Part shown: positions 20,898 through 32,990 of the stretch, piece after piece | Position numbering within the stretch: the stretch's first letter is position 1 | Layout: every line of letters starts with the position of its first letter | Assembly: GCA_013423325.1 (NCBI GenBank) | Contig: BLJB01000011.1 | Coordinates: 62,001 to 126,000, forward strand | DNA length: 64,000 nucleotides | Source: Usnea hakonensis | Lineage: Eukaryota > Ascomycota > Lecanoromycetes > Lecanorales > Parmeliaceae | Reading direction: 5' to 3' | The notes under the pieces: model-generated | What the model saw: only the letters and a program-made list of their open reading frames with translations | Database searches by the model: none | Told to the model about the DNA's origin: nothing | Made by a program: the position numbers and the translations under genes

Positions 20898-23800
20898 ATG
20901 GGTTCAACGGCTAGTATTAGGTTGCGCAAGATGCTGCTCGGCTTTGCCACTCTTGCTGTCTTGTGTCTCAATGTGGTACGAAGCGAGGGAAATTGGACCA
21001 TGAAGCACGAGGAGGGAAGATGTGCGATGAGAGGCCAATGTGGGAAGAAGTCATTTTTTGGTGGCGAACTGCCTTGTCCAGACAATGGCTTGGCGGAGAA
21101 ACCGGATGATGATACAAGAACGAAACTCGTTGCGATATGTGGAGATGACTGGAGTACAGGAGATGTCTGCTGTGACGAATCCCAGGTGAGTTCGAATGCT
21201 GGAAAGATTATGTGCTTGTATGTGAGACTGACAAGGTTAGGTGGACAATCTGAAAAGCAACCTGGACAAGGTCGAAGGTTTGATATCAGGTTGCCCAGCG
21301 TGTAAAGCAAACTTCTATAACCTCTTTTGTACATTCACCTGCTCGCCAGACCAGTCGCTGTTTGTTAATGTCACGGAGCTTGAGGAAAAGTCTGGGAAAC
21401 TTCTCGTGACGGAACTGGATAATCTGTGGTCAGACGAATATGGCAAGGGGTTTTACGATAGCTGCAAAGATGTCAAATTCACTGGAGGCAAGGTCATGAC
21501 TTTCATTGGCGGCGGCGCTAAGAATTACACCTCCTTCCTCAAATTCCTTGGAGATGTCAAGCCGCTGGGAAGCCCGTTCCAGATCAATTTCCCTAGGCCG
21601 TCGAGTAAGCCATTCGAGGATATGATTGCAGCAGACCCAATCTCGAAAGCATGCAACGACACAGACGAAGCTTATCGATGCGCCTGCACTGATTGCGAAG
21701 CATCATGTCCGGAGCTGGCAAATGTCACTGAGCAAGAGTATTGCCATGTCGGAGCTCTTCCATGCCTCTCCTTCGCTGTCATCGTAGTTTACTGTGTCTT
21801 TTTGCTACTTCTGGTCACAGCAATCTCTGGGCACATCGCGTATCAGAAACACAGCCAACGGAAGAGTGAGAGATTACAGCTTCTGCAAGATGCCGCTCTG
21901 AGCGATGATGAGGATGAGGGGGAACTGGTTCACAATGCTGGCATGATAGACCGACCGCAAAGACAGTACCGATTCAACACCATCTGTGATAGCGCCTTCA
22001 GCCATCTTGGAAGGATGTGCGCGAGATATCCCCTGATCACTATTGGCGTCAGTATCCTCGTTGTCGTCGTGTTGAGCATCGGATGGATCGATTTCGAAGT
22101 GGAAACCAATCCGGTCCGCCTATGGGTCAGTCCATCATCTGCTGCCGCGAAAGAAAAGGCATTCTTTGACGAGAGCTTTGGACCTTTCTATCGAGCAGAG
22201 CAAGCATTCGTTGTTAATGATACGCACCCATCTGGCCCCGGTCCCGTCTTGAGTTACGACACATTGGCGTGGTGGTTCGACGTCGAGGCTCGAGTTCAAC
22301 GAAGGATGTCCCCTAAAGAGCATGTCTTGTTTAGCGATGTCTGCTTCAACCCTACTGGAGATGCTTGTGTTGTGCAGTCCATAACAGGCTATTTTGGTGG
22401 CTCTTTCGCGCATGTAGATCCGGAGACGTGGCAGGAAGAGCTTAGGCATTGCATTAATCAGCCGGTAGAGTGTCTCCCTGATTTTCAACAACCGCTCGAC
22501 AAGGATCTTATTCTTGGCGGGTACGAGAAGAAAGGGGATGTTCTCAGCGCTGAGGCTATGATCGTCACTTGGGTTGTCAATAATCACCGTGAAGGTTCGA
22601 AGGGAGAGGAGCGTGCATTGGACTGGGAAGAGGGACTCATCAGCGTCCTCAAAGATGCACAAAGAGAAGCCAGGGAAATGGGATTGCGGCTTTCATTCTC
22701 CACTGAGAGGAGTCTTGAAGAAGAACTGAACAAGTCAACGAATACAGATGCCAAGATTGTCGTGATTAGTTATATCATCATGTTCCTCTACGCTTCGCTG
22801 GCTCTGGGATCTACGACATTGTCCGTTAGATCTATTCTACAGAATCCTGCGAACGCGCTAGTAGCATCGAAATTCACCCTTGGAATCATCGGCATTGTCA
22901 TCGTACTGATGTCAGTCTCTGCTTCAGTCGGCTTGTTTTCTGCTTGCGGGATCAAGGTCACCCTGATTATTGCTGAGGTCATTCCTTTCCTGGTCCTTGC
23001 TGTTGGGGTGGATAACATATTTCTTATTGTTCATGAATTTGAACGGGTTAATGTGAGCCATCCAGACGAAGAGGTGGAGACTCGAATTGCCAAAGCACTA
23101 GGCCGAATGGGACCCAGTATCCTTCTTTCTGCTTCGACAGAGACGATCGCATTCGCACTCGGTGCTGCAGTTGGAATGCCTGCTGTCAAGAATTTCGCAG
23201 TCTATGCAGCTGGTGCCGTGCTGATTAACGCGCTGTTGCAAGTCACTATGTTCGTGTCGGTACTTGCACTTAACCAGCGAAGAGTGGAAGACAGCCGAGC
23301 AGACTGCTTCCCTTTCGTAAAAGTCAAGCGAGCAGATGTGGGCAGCGCCCATGGCGCTGGCGCTTATGGCTATGATGACGAAGGCCCTCTGCAAAAGTTC
23401 ATTCGCAAGGTATATGCACCTTTTCTTCTCGATCGGAGAGTCAAGATCACGGTCGTTCTTCTCTTCCTTGGTCTTTTCACTGCAGGCTTAGGTCTGATAC
23501 CAGAGGTCGCACTCGGTCTAGACCAACGGATAGCTTTCCCACGAGGGTCCTACCTGATTCCCTATTTCAACGATCTGGATGCATACTTCAACACTGGTCC
23601 TCCGGTTTATTTTGTGGTTCAGGACTCTTCTGTCACACAGCGCCCCGAGCAACGTTCCATCTGCGGCCGCTTTTCCACATGCCAACTCTATTCCCTTACC
23701 AATGTTCTAGAACAAGAGTCTAAGCGACCTGATGTATCCTTCATCACTGGCTCTACTGCTAGTTGGATCGACGATTTCTTTACTTGGCTCAAGCCAACAC

Positions 23801-24882
23801 TCCCGTCCTGTTGCATAGAGAATGGCAAAACATGCTTCGAAGGCCGTAATCCACCATGGAACGTTACCCTCTACGGCATGCCCGAAGGTGAAGAGTTTAT
23901 TCACTATCTGACTAAATGGCTGCACTCCCCTACGGACGCAGAGTGCCCCTACGGCGGTGAAGCACCCTACAGTACTGCCATCGATGTCAACCCCTCGACA
24001 CACCCTCCTTCTGTATCAGCCTCACATTTCCGGACCTCCCATACACCACTCCGCTCTCAAGCCGACTTTATCAACGCCTACGCCTCTGCCCGCCGTATCG
24101 CATTGGGTATTTCTGAAGACCAGAACCTCAGCATCTTCCCTTACTCCAAGTTCTATATCTTCTTCGACCAATACGCATCCATCATCCGCCTCACCGGCAC
24201 TCTCCTCGGCTCCGCTCTCGCCATCATATTCGTGCTCTCGGCCGCGCTTTTAGGCTCCATAGCCACAGGCTTAGTCATCACTCTTACGGTAGCCATGATC
24301 GTCGTCGACGTCATCGGCTGCATGAGCCTTTTCTCCGTCTCCCTGAACGCCATTTCGCTTGTTAATCTCGTCATATGTGTCGGCATCGGCGTTGAGTTTT
24401 GCGCTCACATCGCTCGTGCCTTCACTTACCCCTCAAAAAGTGTAATGGAGAAGGCAAAGTCGAAATTCAGAGGCAGGGATTTGCGAGCCTGGACCGCGCT
24501 CACCAATGTTGGTGGGAGCGTGTTCAGTGGGATCACGATTACCAAATTCCTAGGCGTGTTTGTGCTAGCGTTTACGAGGAGCAAGATTTTTGAGATATAT
24601 TATTTCAGGATTTGGCTAGCTTTGGTTATCTTGGCTGCTTTGCATAGCTTGGTTTGGTTACCGGTTGCGTTAAGTTTGGTCGGTGGTGACGGTAAGCCAC
24701 CCAAACCCCCGATTCCCAAAACCAATCAAGGAATTGAAGAGGTAGAAGAATCAGCGCTGACCATCTTTTTTAATATAGGCTATTTAGATCCAGAGAGCGA
24801 TGGCAGCTTGGAGGACGATCTGGCGGCGAGACGATATAGGGCGCTCTTGCCAGAGGACGACTATGATTCGGACGACTACTGA
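20898..24882 (+). CDS. NCR1: Niemann-Pick C1-type sterol transporter
   Basis: Two exons, 20898-21185 and 21241-24882, over a 55-nt intron (GTGAGT, branch ACTGACAAG, acceptor TTAG); phase 0, 1309 residues. A signal peptide is followed by the Cys-rich NPC1 N-terminal sterol-binding domain (CCDESQVDNL across the splice, then CPACKANFYNLFCTFTCSP). A first membrane helix lies near residue 280, then a lumenal domain. The sterol-sensing domain comprises several helices (IIMFLYASLALG through LIIAEVIPFLVLAVGVDNIF). A second Cys-containing lumenal loop and a C-terminal RND-type helix bundle complete the usual order. It moves sterol from the vacuole/lysosome lumen into the limiting membrane (established for the family). 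It is convergent with the RSM1-like gene. Confidence 0.94.
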
Positions 24883-25348
24883 AAATTTGTCGGACATGTG
24901 AATAAATGGGAGCATAACGCATCTATCTTCGTTCAACGCATTGCGAAGGAGGATTTGAGCGCCATTGTACGTGTGAAATGAAAATCTGCATGGCATGGTA
25001 TGGATATGCATGGAATGGTACTGGAGCGATCTTTTTTTCTTTTTGTCATCAATGCACCTAAGGAAGGAAGGGAGGTAGATGGAGATGAGAATCTGTAGGT
25101 AGCCATTGTCTGTAAATGCCTTCTTTGGTTGACTACAAACAATTCATCCATTCTATTCAATGCAGCCTCGCAAGATCGCATTCAAACAGAGACAGGCCTC
25201 CAAAACCATCATAGGTAGGCATGACTCGTACACAACCTCCAACGAACCCTCTACCCAAAAGCGAAAAAAAAAAAAAAGGTTCCACAAAGACGCTCGCTCG
25301 CTCAACTCCAACATTTCCACCTCCCCGGAGCCCCCAACAAACCCTTCA
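24883..25348. other. Convergent 3' intergenic region
   Basis: Shared 3' region of NPC1 (+) and the RSM1-like gene (-). It contains a poly-A run near 25265-25279. No gene is seen. Confidence 0.55.
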
Positions 25349-26900
25349 TCATCCAGCCTTAACGACCTCAGCACCGACCTTCCCCTTCTTCCTCTTAACA
25401 TGAAAAGCCTGCTTCAGCCTCTTCAACTTAGCCCAGCGCTCCTTATCCCTTTCATCCCTAACCTCCACCGTCTCCGCCTCCTTTCCCACCCCTTCGTCAT
25501 CCCTGACACTCGCAACATCTTCGCTCGCCGCGACAGCGTCACGAGTGCTCGCAGCAGTCCGTGGTCTCGATGTCGTCTTATTCCCATTCTCGTGCCTCTT
25601 ATGTACGACACTGGCATCCACTGCTCTGAGCAGGGTCTGCCAACCGGCTAGGCCGTCGAGGGAAGAGGTGCGTTGGGACGCGGTGCCGTTTTGGGAGAGG
25701 GTGTTGATCCAGGGGCAGTAGTCGCGGTGTTCGGCGACCACGTCGAGACGGTGCATGCTGGATTGCGAGGGGGGGGAGTAGGAGGGTTTGAAGAGCCAGA
25801 GGCCGAGGCGGCGGAAGCAGGCGGTGCAGGTTGCGAGGCCGATGACGTGGCCTTCTTCTGCTTGCCAGCCGAAGAGGGCGAGGGCGAGGGCTGAGTTGTT
25901 GGTGTTGGTGGTAGAGGGGGGAGGGGGTATGGTGGTGTCGGACGGAGGGTTCGGATGGGCTTGTTGAGGGGGCGAGGGGGGTTCTGGAGTTGGTGGGTGG
26001 AGGAGCGGCGCTAGTTTCTGTGAAATTGAGGAGAGATCGAAATCTTCAGGTGTAGACGGTTCGGGGGGAAGTTCGGAAGCGATTGCGATGAGAGATGTGT
26101 AGCGTTGTCGTAGATCATCTATTGCTGCTTTGTGGTGTGCGAGAGGGAGGCGCTGTATAGTATCTACAGGGTTCATTAGTGCACTTGTCAAAGCAGCCAA
26201 GAAGCCCGTCACGCATACCATCGCATCCCTTTCTCCGCCATAAGCATCCACTGTCATGAGAAGTAACAATCATCTCCGCGTATTTCTCCACCAATTGCTC
26301 CCGCGCTTTTTCCCTCCATTCATCCTCATCCTCCTCTTCATCCGGCGGCCGCTTACCAGTGTCTTGGGTCTCTTCAGGATCCAATCTTTCCTCTCGACTA
26401 CTTTCCAGCGTAATCACAAGCTCTTTCCCACAACCACCAACACAGCCAACCCTGTCCTTGCCCACACACGACCAGCCCCGCTTCGCCCACTGCACCTCAT
26501 TTATCCTCTCCGGCTTTCCCATCCATTTATCCACATGTCTATACGTCTTCAACCGCTCAAGAAACCGTCCGCGATCCCACGGTGAAAAATTCGGTGTTTT
26601 TCGCTCGTCGTCCATTGTCGCTATTGGGAAGGGTTGCTCAGCTGTCGCTGCAGGGGCTTTAAGAGTTGGGGATTGAGAGATGAGGATACGTGCACAGGGA
26701 GAAATGTATGCAGAAGTAGGGCGCGCGATTCGAATTTTCTTCGCAGGGGGATCCATTGTGGCAGGGAGAGTGGTCGTGGAGGCATTGTGTCTCTCGTGAT
26801 TGGACGTTGTAGCAAGCGAGGTGCTGGACGCGTTTGAGATTGAATCCAGGATCCTGTGAAATTTCCGTTTGGTGGTACTTAATGCAGTCCCTGCAGGCAT
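25349..26900 (-). CDS. C3HC zinc-finger protein, NIPA/Rsm1 family
   Basis: Two exons, 26900-26219 and 26163-25349, over a 55-nt intron (donor GTATGC, branch GCACTAATG, acceptor TGTAG); 498 residues. The first half has the zf-C3HC block (SPWDRGRFLERLKTYRHVDK, RGWSCVG, GCGKELVI) and ends with SHDSGCLWRRKGCD, the last Cys lying just before the splice. The second half has the Rsm1-type block (LFGWQAEEG, LATCTACFRRLGLWLF, AEHRDYCPWIN), where further Cys/His ligands lie. S. pombe Rsm1 is linked to mRNA export, and mammalian NIPA is an F-box-type nuclear protein (established). Which role applies here is inference. A Pro/Ser-rich linker separates the halves. The C-terminus is Lys/Arg-rich, fitting a nuclear protein. 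Confidence 0.88.
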
Positions 26901-27374
26901 TGTGGGGGGGACAAAAGTATTAGTAATTGAAGCAAACGTATGGCACGTAGAGATGGTGTTCGCAAATGTGGTACGAGCTAAAGGCGTGGCACCATCATAG
27001 ACCAGAGTATGTTAGTCTTGTCCCCTACATCAATGGGTCTTCAGCGGCAGGCTCGCTTAGCGCGCTAGGAGTCGACATATGTCATTGTCCGTACTCGGCA
27101 ACTCCTAACAATTGGCACTCGGTCAAAGCTCTTGTGCTGGACCATTGGCTGACTGTTTCTCGTCCCTGAGTCTCCGCTAATCCAGGATCTTACTTCGGTT
27201 TTTATGAAAGTCGGATCAAAGTTATTTTCAATTTCCCTAATTCTTTCTCTTGCTCTACCCCTCATAATCCTGGCTCTGAATAAAATACTCATCAATCCAA
27301 TACGCCTTACTCTTCTATCCCAACATTTCTCCCCCTTTACTTCCCTCAACCCCTTCTCCTCATCACCACCAACC
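26901..27374. promoter_or_regulatory. Divergent promoter region of RSM1-like gene and HAL2
   Basis: About 470 bp between the two likely start codons. It also contains a possible in-frame N-terminal extension of HAL2 from 27204. Pyrimidine-rich leader sequence precedes 27375. Confidence 0.45.
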
Positions 27375-28433
27375 ATGTCCTACGACAAGGAACTACACAT
27401 CGCCCAACTCGCCGTCCAACGCGCCACCCTCCTCACCCAGCGCGTTTTCCGTGAAAAAGCCAAAGGCACCATCTCCAAAGACGACAAATCCCCCGTCACA
27501 ATCGGCGACTTCGGCGCCCAAGCCCTCATAATCCACGCCCTCAAGCACAACTTCCCCTCGGACGAAATCGTCGGCGAAGAAGAAGCCGCCTCCTTGCGAG
27601 AAAACAAACCCCTCTCCCGCCAAATCTGGGAATTAGTGAAACCCACCAGCTTGGAAGATCCCGCCTCGGAAAACGACCTCGGCGGCTCCATCCGATCCGA
27701 AGAAGCAATGCTCCAAGCCATCGACGCCGGCAACAGCGCCGGCGGCCCCCACGGCCGGATCTGGGCCCTCGACCCCATCGACGGCACCATGGGATTCCTC
27801 CGCGGCGGCCAATACGCCGTCTGCCTCGCACTAATCGAAAACGGTTCCGTAAAAGTCGGCGTCCTAGGATGTCCCAACCTCCCCATCTCCGACACCGCCT
27901 CCCTATCCGCCTCAGCCGGCACCTCCAACGACCCAAACCGCGGCGTCCTCTTCAGCGCCGTCGCCTCCCACGGCGCCACAAGCCAACCCCTCTCCCCCAC
28001 CCCCCTCCACCCCCCCAAACCCATCCACATGAAACCCCTCTCCTCCATCGCCGCCGCCACATTCTGCGAAAGCCACGAAGCCTCGCACTCCTCGCACGAC
28101 CAGCAAGCCCTCATCGCGCGGACCCTGGGCATAACGGCCCCAAGCGTGCGCATGGACTCGCAGGCGAAATACGGCTCCATTGCGCGGGGCGCCGGCGACG
28201 TCTATCTGCGATTACCGGTGCGGAAGGACTACGAGGAGAAGATATGGGATCATGCGGCCGGGGATGTTATAGTGAGGGAGGCGGGCGGGGAGGTGACGGA
28301 TGCGGCGGGGCGGAGGTTGGATTTCTCGAGGGGCAGGACGTTGAGGGAGAATAAAGGGGTTGTGGCGGCGCCGAGGGGGGTACATGGGGAGGTGCTGGAC
28401 GCTGTGAAGAAGGTGTTGGGGGCGGAGGGATGA
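27375..28433 (+). CDS. MET22: 3'(2'),5'-bisphosphate nucleotidase (HAL2/MET22)
   Basis: From ATG 27375 the protein is 352 residues, matching the usual size of the family, and starts MSYDKELHIAQLAVQ. Metal-binding motifs of the lithium-sensitive phosphatase superfamily are all present: VGEEEA, WALDPIDGTMGF, and WDHAAGDVIVREAGG. The enzyme removes the 3'-phosphate of PAP (and PAPS), which keeps sulfate assimilation and RNA exonucleases working and is the target of Na+/Li+ toxicity (established). The frame stays open upstream to an ATG at 27204. That would add 57 residues with a hydrophobic helix (SLILSLALPLIILALNKIL). I prefer 27375, but an organelle- or membrane-targeted longer form is possible. 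Codon third positions are very C-rich. Confidence 0.92.
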   Translation: MSYDKELHIAQLAVQRATLLTQRVFREKAKGTISKDDKSPVTIGDFGAQALIIHALKHNFPSDEIVGEEEAASLRENKPLSRQIWELVKPTSLEDPASENDLGGSIRSEEAMLQAIDAGNSAGGPHGRIWALDPIDGTMGFLRGGQYAVCLALIENGSVKVGVLGCPNLPISDTASLSASAGTSNDPNRGVLFSAVASHGATSQPLSPTPLHPPKPIHMKPLSSIAAATFCESHEASHSSHDQQALIARTLGITAPSVRMDSQAKYGSIARGAGDVYLRLPVRKDYEEKIWDHAAGDVIVREAGGEVTDAAGRRLDFSRGRTLRENKGVVAAPRGVHGEVLDAVKKVLGAEG

Positions 28434-28977
28434 GGCTTGATTTGGATCTCTAGGGCTTGCCTTGAAAAGGTTCGTCCGTCGTCGGGTGTGCATGCTCACG
28501 GATCCGTAGACCCGGTCAAGGGTGGTTTCTGTAGGAGAAGGGGGAAGCGGCAAGAAGTAGGTCTACTGGATGGAGAACCAGTGAAAAGGACGTCGAGATG
28601 CCTCTTAGTCCTAGTACCGTCTGTGATGGCGGACGTATGTACGCCGTGTAACACAGTGCCCGTTTTGAAAGCTTGCAAAGTGGCTGGTATGGCGAGTATA
28701 CAAGTACGGATTGCTTCATAGAGCGTCTGTATCAAAAGCTGCTTGCTATTTTTTTTTTTTTAGCTATCGATTGTTATCATTTCGCAGTCCCGAAATCGTT
28801 AAACATCAGGCCCCAGTCACGAACCACTAAAGACGAAGGAACACCATGCAGCCAAGTGAGCCTCACGTAAAGACCGCCCCTTTGGTATCTTTTATGTTAA
28901 GGTCAATAGAGTACCAGGGCGCCAGAAGCCGTTCCTCTCGACCAGTCAACTGACTATGCCTGCAGCCTGTCAACATA
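28434..28977. other. Convergent 3' region of HAL2 and YAP1
   Basis: About 540 bp with a poly-T run near 28749-28761. Short open frames on both strands show no protein character. Confidence 0.55.
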
Positions 28978-30992
28978 TTACGAGAACATTTTGAAGGGAT
29001 CTGATGGTTCCTTGCGCTCAGGGCCCAAAATGCGATCGACTTCCCTCTTATCAATCATTGCGCCCGATCCTGAGCACTTGGCTTTGGACTTGAGCTGTGA
29101 GCACAGATCGTCCATGTCAAACTCCCCGTTCAGCACTTTCTCTGATGATTGAACCCGGTCCCTGAAGCGCGGAAAAGTCAGTGGATTGATTGCTGCCGAG
29201 GCATAGGCGTAGTGCACGAACCAAAGTTTGTCGCAAGCCAGTAATCGCTTTCCGTCATCTTCAGGTACCAACTCGCTCGTAGGCTGAACATTTTCCGGAA
29301 CTTTGTTTTCCTGCGTCAGATCCGTCTTAGGGGGCGCCTCGCCAGTGTAGAATGGAGTGCCAAAGTCTTGCGACAAAAAGGCGTCATTGAAGAAATCGCC
29401 GAAGACATTATTGTTCAAAACATTGTCCTGGGGATCTCTGTAATCGCCGAAAAGGACTGGATCGAATGCGCCACCATTCTGCTGGGCCATCCAGTCGATA
29501 CCATTGACTTCAACGGCTGGAGACTTGGCCGTAAGTGGAGAAGCTCCTATCTAATTAGAGGCAATTTCAGAGAGCGCTCCAATGATGCTTACCATTATTC
29601 TGGAGCTTGCTCTGATCGGTGATAGTATCAAATCCTCCTTCACTTGTCTTCCGATTGTCGGGCGATTCCGCCGATGACTCTGGCGTAGTACCGCATGATG
29701 AGTCGAGAGCACCATGTGACATTGACGATGTCGGAGATCCAGTAGCGGATGTGGATGAATTGTTCTGGATAGTGGGAACTGCTGCATATCCATTCACACC
29801 GTTCTGCTTGCGCGCAGGGCTAGCATTGCTCGGCGCGTGACTGAGAAGATTTCTTGAATTCTGACGACTGGCCTTCTCCACTACCGACGGATCGAACAAT
29901 CCGTTAAGATCATCGTAGTTATTGTCGTTGTTGTTGTAACCATTACTCACGACTTGGCTCGGTCCGGATTGCCCTGAAGTGGTGGATGACAACCCGTTGA
30001 AGCTTGGTGGTGACTTGCTCGCGCCTGACGACTGTTGTCTAGCAATACCTGGAGGGGTGGCGCTCGAAGAAGCTGAACGTTGGCCCATCGCTGTGGGGGA
30101 AGTAGTCTTTGCAATCGAGCCATTATTCAGGAACGAGCCTGGAAGGTCTCCAAACTTGGGAAAGTTGAATTGGAAGTCACCGGCATTGCCATAGCTGTGG
30201 GACTGAGAGAGGGAGGGTGGAGGAGAGTAGCTAGCAGCTGTAGTGTTCAATGACATTCTCTTACGATATTCTTTCAGCTCAATGTTCATCTTTTCTACTT
30301 GTGCGCGGAGGCGTCCGTTCTCATGATTCGTTGCCTCGGAAGCTTTCTCGAGATCTTCGACTTTGGTCTCGAGATCCTTCAGATGACGTTCCTTGCGCTC
30401 ACGGAACGCTCGTTGGGCAGCTCTATTTTGCGCCTTGCGCTTCTAAGAAGCATTATGTTAGTTGTGTAGATAGATCATATAGTCCGAGGGAACGTACCGA
30501 AGTTGGCTCTCCAGTCAATGGCTTGCGCCCTGGCTTCTTCGCAGTCTTGTCATCTCCTTCACGTCTCTTGCTGGTTCCTTCCTCTTCATCTTCCTCATCC
30601 ACGGAAGCCTTTCTCTTGTCGTGATTTTCGCCATCGCCATACGACTCTGTGCCGGGAAGGTCACCAAACAGCTGATCGCCACTGTTGTCCCAGTCGTAGT
30701 TTCCATCCTCGATTTCATAATCTAGGAAGGGGCTTTCGTCAAAGCTGCCGAGCTGGCCTGAGCCAGGCGTGTCCTGCACTGGGGAGGCGAAGATGTTTGG
30801 TCCGTTCGCCATGTTTTTGTCGGTTTGTTGTAATTGCTTTGGGCTGGTGTTTGATCGCGTAACGCTCGAGGCACCGAAGTTTGAGAGTTGAGGGGAGCTT
30901 CGGTTGGGGGTGTTGGAGGCCAAGGCAGTGCGAAGTAGACCCTCTTGGTCAGGCGTCAAGGTGAGATCTGGGCCGTACGCAGTACCATTCAT
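28978..30992 (-). CDS. yap1: AP-1-like bZIP transcription factor (YAP1)
   Basis: Three exons: 30992-30498, 30442-29593 and 29546-28978; 637 residues. Introns have donors GTACGT and GTAAGC, with branch ACTAACAT in the first. The first splice joins EPTS to KRKAQNRAAQRAFRERKERH, the YAP-type basic region, followed by a leucine zipper (LKDLETKVEDLEKA and on). A Ser/Asn-rich middle follows. The C-terminal Cys-rich domain carries three cysteines (LLACDKLW, DLCSQLKSKAKCSGSG), matching the redox switch and nuclear export region of Yap1. The family activates thioredoxin, glutathione and drug-efflux genes under oxidative stress (established). The second acceptor (GATAG) was fixed by phase: it gives GASPLTAKSPAVEV in frame. 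Confidence 0.94.
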
Positions 30993-32028
30993 GATATTGC
31001 AGGTTATTTGTTTCAGTGATGGATGGCGATCGATGAGGATCGATGTATGGAATTAAGGGCGTGATAAATGTTGGGAAAGTTGAAGGAGTTTGCGGACACA
31101 GCCTCGGAAAGAAGACGGAAGACCCCGCCAGAAAGAAACGGCTATTGATACTGAAAGATCCTGTACCAGTTGACAAGACAAGCGAACCGAGAGTGTCTGA
31201 CCTTTCACGAAGGGCTCGCAGGGTATGGACAACTCTAGATTAGAGGAAGACGAAGTTAGAGAAGATCAATATATGAGAATGAAGAGAGCTACTCGACTTG
31301 AGAGAAGGGAAACGAAAAGGCGGTGGTGTGTGTAAGATAAGGGTTTGAGGACCAGATAATCTTGAATGCAGGACCAATTGAGCCCCTCTTTTAGACTCTC
31401 TCTTCTTCCCTCGCGCCGTGCTAGAATATAGAATACCCTAGTACCTGGAAGAAGGGGTTCGATTCTCTGAGTAGTGATCAGAAAATGATAAATAAATAGA
31501 ATATTGAGCCAATCACAATTTGACTCAACCACGGGTCTTGGAAAGATGCATGATATTCTCGTCAAAATGGTCAGGCACTTGAGCACAGATCAGCAGAATG
31601 ACGACACAATGTAATTGAAGCTGCTCGGTATTCTCCTGACTCTTGATTCTTCCCTGTACTTTTCTGACTTGTAAAGCTGTATAAGATGAGGCCTGGAACG
31701 AAGGATGAATTGATCCAATCAACCAATCAATCCTCGTAAAGTGTACTATCTTCCAGGCTAGCATACCGCCCTACATTTGGATTTCTCAGCAACGTTGCAT
31801 TAGTGCCAAGGCCAGTCTGCGGCGTAAGATTATCCCGATATCCGGTCCCAAGTCATACGAGTACGTTGGGCCCAGCCACTAAAGTAATCATACAACCAAG
31901 GACATTCATTACATCACACTCTCCACGGAACCAGATCAGACTGCAACGCTTTTGGCTTGCTTTCATCACTGTCCTGGAAGTAACAGCCCTATGAGCAGAC
32001 TATCATTACAGCTTTCTGACATATTGAA
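30993..32028. other. YAP1 promoter and leader; intergenic
   Basis: About 1 kb between divergent YAP1 and the Tudor gene. The part next to YAP1 probably holds a long 5' leader. No upstream ORF of clear interest or factor site was identified. Confidence 0.5.
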
Positions 32029-32990
32029 ATGACGGGCAGTATGAGCAATGAAGTGGCCTCACTAGAATCCGAGATAAGAGAATATAAACTCCAGGTCAGT
32101 GCGCTTATTCTTCCCCCTGTATCACCAGATACTGATTCCTACCATCTCGACAGCTCGACACTGTTCAATCAGGCTTACAAGCCGACCCAGACAATGCAGA
32201 TCTGCAAGGACTCAAAACAGAGCTTGAAGAAGTCATTTCCCTCACCGCAAGCGCAATCGCAGAGCTAAAGCCCGCTTCAGCACCAGCACCGGCTAAGAAG
32301 CCATCGCCACCGCCAGTCAAGGAGAAGTGGTCAAAAGAAAACCATCCGGCCTTCCAAGCGGGCTACCGCAGGCCCGCTGCACCTCAAAGTCCGGTTGAAG
32401 AACCTCAAGCCCCTACAACTTTTTCTGTCAACGACAATGTGCTGGCAAAGTGGAAGTCCGGGGACAAGGCATTCTATCCTGCCAGGATAACATCCATTAC
32501 CGGCTCATCCAGCAAGCCAGTCTACATCGTCACCTTCAAAAGCTATTCTACAAGCGAAACTCTATCCGCTCACGATATCAAAGCGATCTCAAGCGACTCA
32601 AAAAAGCGCAAGGCTGATGGCCTACCAGGAACACCGAGCGTCTCATCGATACCCACCAACAGTAGTGTGATATCAGCAGCAGCTAATATTGACCCCACAC
32701 TCGCCAGTCAAGCTAAGAAAGAGCCCAGCAAAGTCAGTGACGGACCGGTGCGACCAGCGAAAGTCCCGCGCAAGGTCAAAGCAAACAAGGAGCTGGAAGC
32801 AGGCAAGAATAAGTGGCAGGACTTCAGCATGAAGGGAAAGACCGGAAAGGTGGCGAAGAAGGAGAGCATGTTCAGGACGCCGGAAGGCGTAAATGCGAGA
32901 GTTGGCTTCACTGGGTCAGGCCAGCAGATGAGAAAGGATCCTGGTCGGAGTCGACACATTTATCAGCAAGGAGGGGATGAGGAAGGGTGA
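32029..32990 (+). CDS. Tudor-domain splicing factor, SPF30/SMNDC1-like
   Basis: Two exons, 32029-32094 and 32154-32990, over a 59-nt intron (donor GTCAGT, branch ATACTGATT, acceptor CGACAG); phase 0, 300 residues. The N-terminal part is a coiled coil (SLESEIREYKLQ, then LQGLKTELEEVISL). The Tudor domain starts at VLAKWKSGDKAFYPARITSI (about residue 117) and continues VYIVTFKSYSTSETL, with aromatic-cage residues visible. The C-terminus is Lys-rich, with KNKWQDFSMKGKTGK and KKESMFRTPEG, typical of SPF30 in fungi and animals. SPF30 helps tri-snRNP join the spliceosome (established in human). The start may instead be the in-frame ATG at 32041. Confidence 0.87.

Noticed and set aside
22135..22662. 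175-codon minus ORF inside NPC1
   Set aside because: Antisense shadow of a well-supported gene.
27380..28180. 266-codon minus frame antisense to HAL2, with other long frames in the same interval
   Set aside because: It is a by-product of the very C-rich third positions in HAL2, whose own frame carries all catalytic motifs.
31430..31470. GGGGTTCGATTCTC as a tRNA T-arm
   Set aside because: The stem does not pair and no tRNA arms surround it.
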